Shown: positions 34,315 to 38,842 of the stretch, piece after piece
How positions within the stretch are numbered: the stretch's first letter is position 1
How the letters are laid out: each line of letters opens with the position of its first letter
NCBI GenBank assembly: GCA_017881345.1
Contig: JADGQZ010000296.1
Location: 1-38,842 of the forward strand
DNA from: Myxococcaceae bacterium
GTDB lineage: Bacteria > Myxococcota > Myxococcia > Myxococcales > Myxococcaceae
Direction: 5' to 3'
DNA: 38,842 nt
Position numbers and translations under genes: made by a program
Notes under the pieces: model-generated
Told to the model about the DNA's origin: nothing
Databases searched by the model: none
What the model saw: only the letters and a program-made list of their open reading frames with translations

Positions 34315-35475
34315 ATGACCATCCTCGCTCCGGCACTCGTCGCCGCGCTGCTCGCCACCGCGTCCGCCCCGCAGGTCCGCATCCTCAACCGTCGCGTCGA
34401 GCGCAACCAGGTGCTCGCGACCGCGCTGCGCTCGGCTGGCCTCGACGGAGTGCAGACCGATCGGGTGGTCGGCGCGCTCCAGGGCGTCTTCGACTTCCGG
34501 AAGTCGCGCGTGGGCGACCAGCTCCGGCTCGTGCTCCGCGATGGCGAGCTCGAGCACCTCGACTACCGACAGAGTCCGGTGGACGAGTGGCAGGTCCGGA
34601 GAGACGGCGAGCGTTACGTCGCGAGCAAGCGGGAGATCGAGGTCGAGACCCAGGTCTCGCGCGTGGAGCTCGAGGTCCAGAGCTCGCTCTACGACGCCGC
34701 GCTGACCGCGGGCGAGGACCCGACGATCGCCATGGCGCTCGCCGACGTGTTCGCCTGGGACATCGACTTCTACGTCGACGTGCGCAAGGGCGATCACGTT
34801 CGCTGCCTGGTGGAGAAGGTGCTCAGCAAGGGCCGCCTGCTGCGCTACGGCGAGGTGCTGGCCGCCGAGTACCGGGGAGAGAGCGTCGGGACCAAGCGCG
34901 TCTTCCGCTGGCAGCTGCCGGACGGCGAGTGGTCGTACTTCCAGGAGGACGGCACGAGCGCGCGCAAGGCCTTCCTCAAGTCACCGCTCAAGTTCGCCCA
35001 CGTCACCAGCCGCTTCGGGATGCGCTTTCACCCGGTGCTCGAGTACCTCAAGGCGCACCAGGGGGTGGACTACGCGGCCGCGGTCGGCACGCCGGTGTGG
35101 TCCGTGGCCGACGGCACGGTCACCGTGGCGGGCAACACCGGGGCGGGCGGGAACACGGTCTGCGTCCGGCACCGGAACGGCTTCGAGACCTGCTACCTGC
35201 ACCTGTCCTCGTACGGCGCCGGCGTGCGCTCCGGCTCCCGCATCGCGCAGAAGCAGATCATCGGCTACTCGGGGAACACCGGGCGGACCACCGGACCGCA
35301 CCTGCACTTCGCGATGAAGCGGAACGGCGCGTTCGTGAATCCGCTGAACCAGAGGTTCCCCCGGAACGAGCCGGTGCCCCCGACGCTGCTCGCGCGCTTC
35401 CGCGAGGCAGTGAACCCCATCGCCGCGAGCCTCGACACGCCGTCGCTGGCGACGGTGACCCGTCCGGGGCACTGA
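34315..35475 (+). CDS. M23 family metallopeptidase (LytM domain), exported
   Basis: 386 residues. A short hydrophobic N-terminus (MTILAPALVAALLATASA) suggests export. A region of ~200 residues resembling the OapA/LysM-like N-terminal part of MepM-type proteins leads to the C-terminal LytM domain. The zinc ligands are visible: His248 and Asp252 in AHQGVDYAA, and His331 in HLHF (residues 329-332). This active-site set predicts a functional endopeptidase that cuts peptide cross-links in peptidoglycan or activates another hydrolase. The ATG at 34315 has no strong ribosome-binding site. It converges with the LssY-C gene, 11 bp apart. Confidence 0.9.
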   Translation: MTILAPALVAALLATASAPQVRILNRRVERNQVLATALRSAGLDGVQTDRVVGALQGVFDFRKSRVGDQLRLVLRDGELEHLDYRQSPVDEWQVRRDGERYVASKREIEVETQVSRVELEVQSSLYDAALTAGEDPTIAMALADVFAWDIDFYVDVRKGDHVRCLVEKVLSKGRLLRYGEVLAAEYRGESVGTKRVFRWQLPDGEWSYFQEDGTSARKAFLKSPLKFAHVTSRFGMRFHPVLEYLKAHQGVDYAAAVGTPVWSVADGTVTVAGNTGAGGNTVCVRHRNGFETCYLHLSSYGAGVRSGSRIAQKQIIGYSGNTGRTTGPHLHFAMKRNGAFVNPLNQRFPRNEPVPPTLLARFREAVNPIAASLDTPSLATVTRPGH

Positions 35476-35486
35476 GCCCCCACGGG

Positions 35487-36863
35487 TCAGCCCGCAGCAG
35501 CCGTTCTCGCCACCGGAGGCGGGGCCCTGGACGCAGCGACGCCCGGCGTCTCCCACTCGAAGATCTCGGTCTGACCGAGCGCGACCGGACGACGCTCGAA
35601 GACCATGACCGCGCGGAGCCCGTCGGTGAAATACGGGTCGCCGGTGAGGTTCCGGTGCGGCCTCGCTACTGGCGCGGGGGCCAGGCCCTTCACGAATCCG
35701 AACCTCACCAGCGACTGCGAGTAGAGCATGTCCTGCACCAGCCCGATCCGCGCCTCGTCCACGTCGGGATCGATCTTGTGCGTGGTCAGGTTCCAGGTCT
35801 TGAGGGTCCATCGTACGCCGATGTCGCGGCTGATCTGTCCCAGCCAGACCGGCTTGCCCTGGTACTCCAGGGCGGTCAACCACAGACGCATGTGGTTGCG
35901 CTGGTGGATGGACTTCCGCGCCTTCTGCCCCGCGACATCCTGGAACCGCCCGAACACGTAGAGCGGGCTGACCGGCGAGTAGCGGTAGAGGGAGCCGAGG
36001 AAGAACGACTTCAGCGTCCTCCACGAGGAGCCGAGGTACACCACCTCGGACTGACGCCACTCCCGGCGGAGGAAGGCCGGGAACAGGTCGTCCTGCTTGC
36101 CGATCATGACGATGTTGAGCGGATCGCCGTCGGCGGTCCCGCGGGCGTTGGTGGTGCGGCCCGGCAACGCCTCCAGCGCCGAACGCAGCTCGGCATCGCT
36201 CTCCAGCCGGACGATCGACTCCGGCGGATAGTGAGTCGCCCGGTCCAGGCGGCTGAGGTCGGTCTTGAGGCCCGGCACCCGCAAGAAGAAGGTGAAGCTC
36301 CTCGCCGACCGGCGCCTCGGAGCCACGAGGTCGATCGCGACGGCCTTCGTGCCCTCGTCGAGGTTGGTGAAGACGAAGCCGGAGCTCGTGGTTCCGGGCA
36401 GGACGGGGTTCCGGAACTGGACCTGGTCGAAGAACTCGTCCATCTGGCGATTGGCCGACCGGGCGAGGAGGGTGTGACGGACGTACGCGGCCTCCCGGGC
36501 GGCGAAGTAGTCGGCGTCGAGCCCGGCCGCGAGCAACCAGTACGGCGCCGGCTCGTCGTTCTTCACCGCGATCCACACGGGCTGGATGCCGCTCGCCGCG
36601 AGATCGGTTCCGAAGAATGCCCGCGCTTCGCGGCGGCTGAGCACCGCGACCGTCACCTCGACCCCATCCTGCCGCTGGGTGACCGCGCGGTCGGCAAGCG
36701 GGATGTCCTCGAGCCGGCCGTGGCGATACCCAAGGAGCGCAGTGACGTCCACGGCGTGCACCGACTGGAAGAGCGCGTGGAGGCGGCGGCCGCGGCGCCA
36801 GCCGAGGACCCCGAGTCCCAGGACCAGCCCCACCACCAGCAACAGAACGTCACGCATCGCCAT
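35487..36863 (-). CDS. LssY C-terminal domain protein, membrane-anchored
   Basis: 458 residues. One N-terminal membrane helix (VLLLVVGLVLGLGVLGW, ~6-22) anchors a large soluble part. The second half matches the LssY C-terminal domain: DPLNIVMIGKQDDLFPAFLR, SPLYVFGRFQDVAGQK, HMRLWLT, KPVWLGQISRDIGV and THKIDPDVDEAR are in the expected order. In Legionella LssY this domain follows a DedA/PAP2-type membrane part and is thought linked to type I secretion or lipid phosphatase functions; here it stands alone with only an anchor. The first half (~40-250) is not recognised. GAAGGTA four bases before the ATG supports the start. It is divergent from glycogen phosphorylase across 170 bp. Confidence 0.8.
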   Translation of the reverse strand: MAMRDVLLLVVGLVLGLGVLGWRRGRRLHALFQSVHAVDVTALLGYRHGRLEDIPLADRAVTQRQDGVEVTVAVLSRREARAFFGTDLAASGIQPVWIAVKNDEPAPYWLLAAGLDADYFAAREAAYVRHTLLARSANRQMDEFFDQVQFRNPVLPGTTSSGFVFTNLDEGTKAVAIDLVAPRRRSARSFTFFLRVPGLKTDLSRLDRATHYPPESIVRLESDAELRSALEALPGRTTNARGTADGDPLNIVMIGKQDDLFPAFLRREWRQSEVVYLGSSWRTLKSFFLGSLYRYSPVSPLYVFGRFQDVAGQKARKSIHQRNHMRLWLTALEYQGKPVWLGQISRDIGVRWTLKTWNLTTHKIDPDVDEARIGLVQDMLYSQSLVRFGFVKGLAPAPVARPHRNLTGDPYFTDGLRAVMVFERRPVALGQTEIFEWETPGVAASRAPPPVARTAAAG

Positions 36864-37033
36864 GGCGTACCTTCAGCCCGCCCGGAGGACGTCCGGGACC
36901 GCTGACGTCAGGCCGGGCGGGCCCGAACAGTAGCCGATCGGACCGCGCCGGGCCCGGGATCCGCGGCCACCGGCGCCGGTCCTCATTCGCTACCGTCCGG
37001 GAGGTCCGAGGAGCGCTAGAGTTCCTCTCGCCG

Positions 37034-38842
<1,809 letters not shown>

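Noticed and set aside
34221-36905. Plus-strand 894-codon frame across the M23 peptidase and LssY-C genes
   Set aside because: It is in another frame over the M23 gene and antisense to LssY-C; both real genes have family motifs and this one has none.

Overview
The window is GC-rich bacterial DNA with a strong G/C bias at third codon positions, which makes many spurious antisense frames stay open. The gene set suggests a Gram-negative delta-type bacterium, most likely Myxococcota: a PrkA-YeaH-SpoVR operon, two orphan ADOP-type permeases, DUF3047, small Pro/Asp/Gly-rich lipoproteins, a bacterial GH3 ligase and abundant membrane glycosyltransferases. The phylum is an inference from gene content; there is no rRNA or tRNA in the window.

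Layout. 1-3.8 kb: the end of prkA, then yeaH (DUF444), spoVR and an unrecognised fourth gene, closely packed as one plus-strand stress operon. 3.9-13.3 kb: a mixed housekeeping stretch with two large MacB/FtsX-type permeases without ATPases, an ICMT-like methyltransferase, the two-subunit Fe-S L-serine dehydratase (sdaAB-sdaAA), a GlsB/YeaQ-like protein, several very small lipoproteins or membrane proteins, and a decayed gene end at 6867-7061. 13.5-21.1 kb: two convergent GT87-like enzymes, the second at the end of a minus-strand operon DUF3047 - GT39-like transferase - MMPL/RND exporter - GT87, with stop/start overlaps at two of its three junctions.

21.1-32.4 kb is the most interesting part. 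A fatty-alcohol-oxidase-like GMC flavoprotein converges with an aldehyde dehydrogenase. Divergent from the latter runs a tightly coupled six-gene plus-strand operon: GH3 acyl-adenylate/amide ligase, myo-inositol-3-phosphate synthase, DegT-type PLP aminotransferase, AglD/LPG-synthase-type membrane protein, aldo/keto reductase and a polyol-type GMC dehydrogenase. Together these could make an inositol-derived aminocyclitol and join it by an amide bond to an acyl chain. The oxidase/dehydrogenase pair could supply the acid, and the flippase-like protein, RND exporter and glycosyltransferases could move and decorate the product. This pathway is inferred; no product is known from the sequence.

32.3-38.8 kb: a further GT87/MptB-like mannosyltransferase preceded by a 40-codon ORF overlapping it by GTGA, a periplasmic M23 peptidase, an LssY-C domain protein and the first 603 codons of glycogen phosphorylase. 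No CRISPR array, insertion sequence, tRNA or rRNA was seen.
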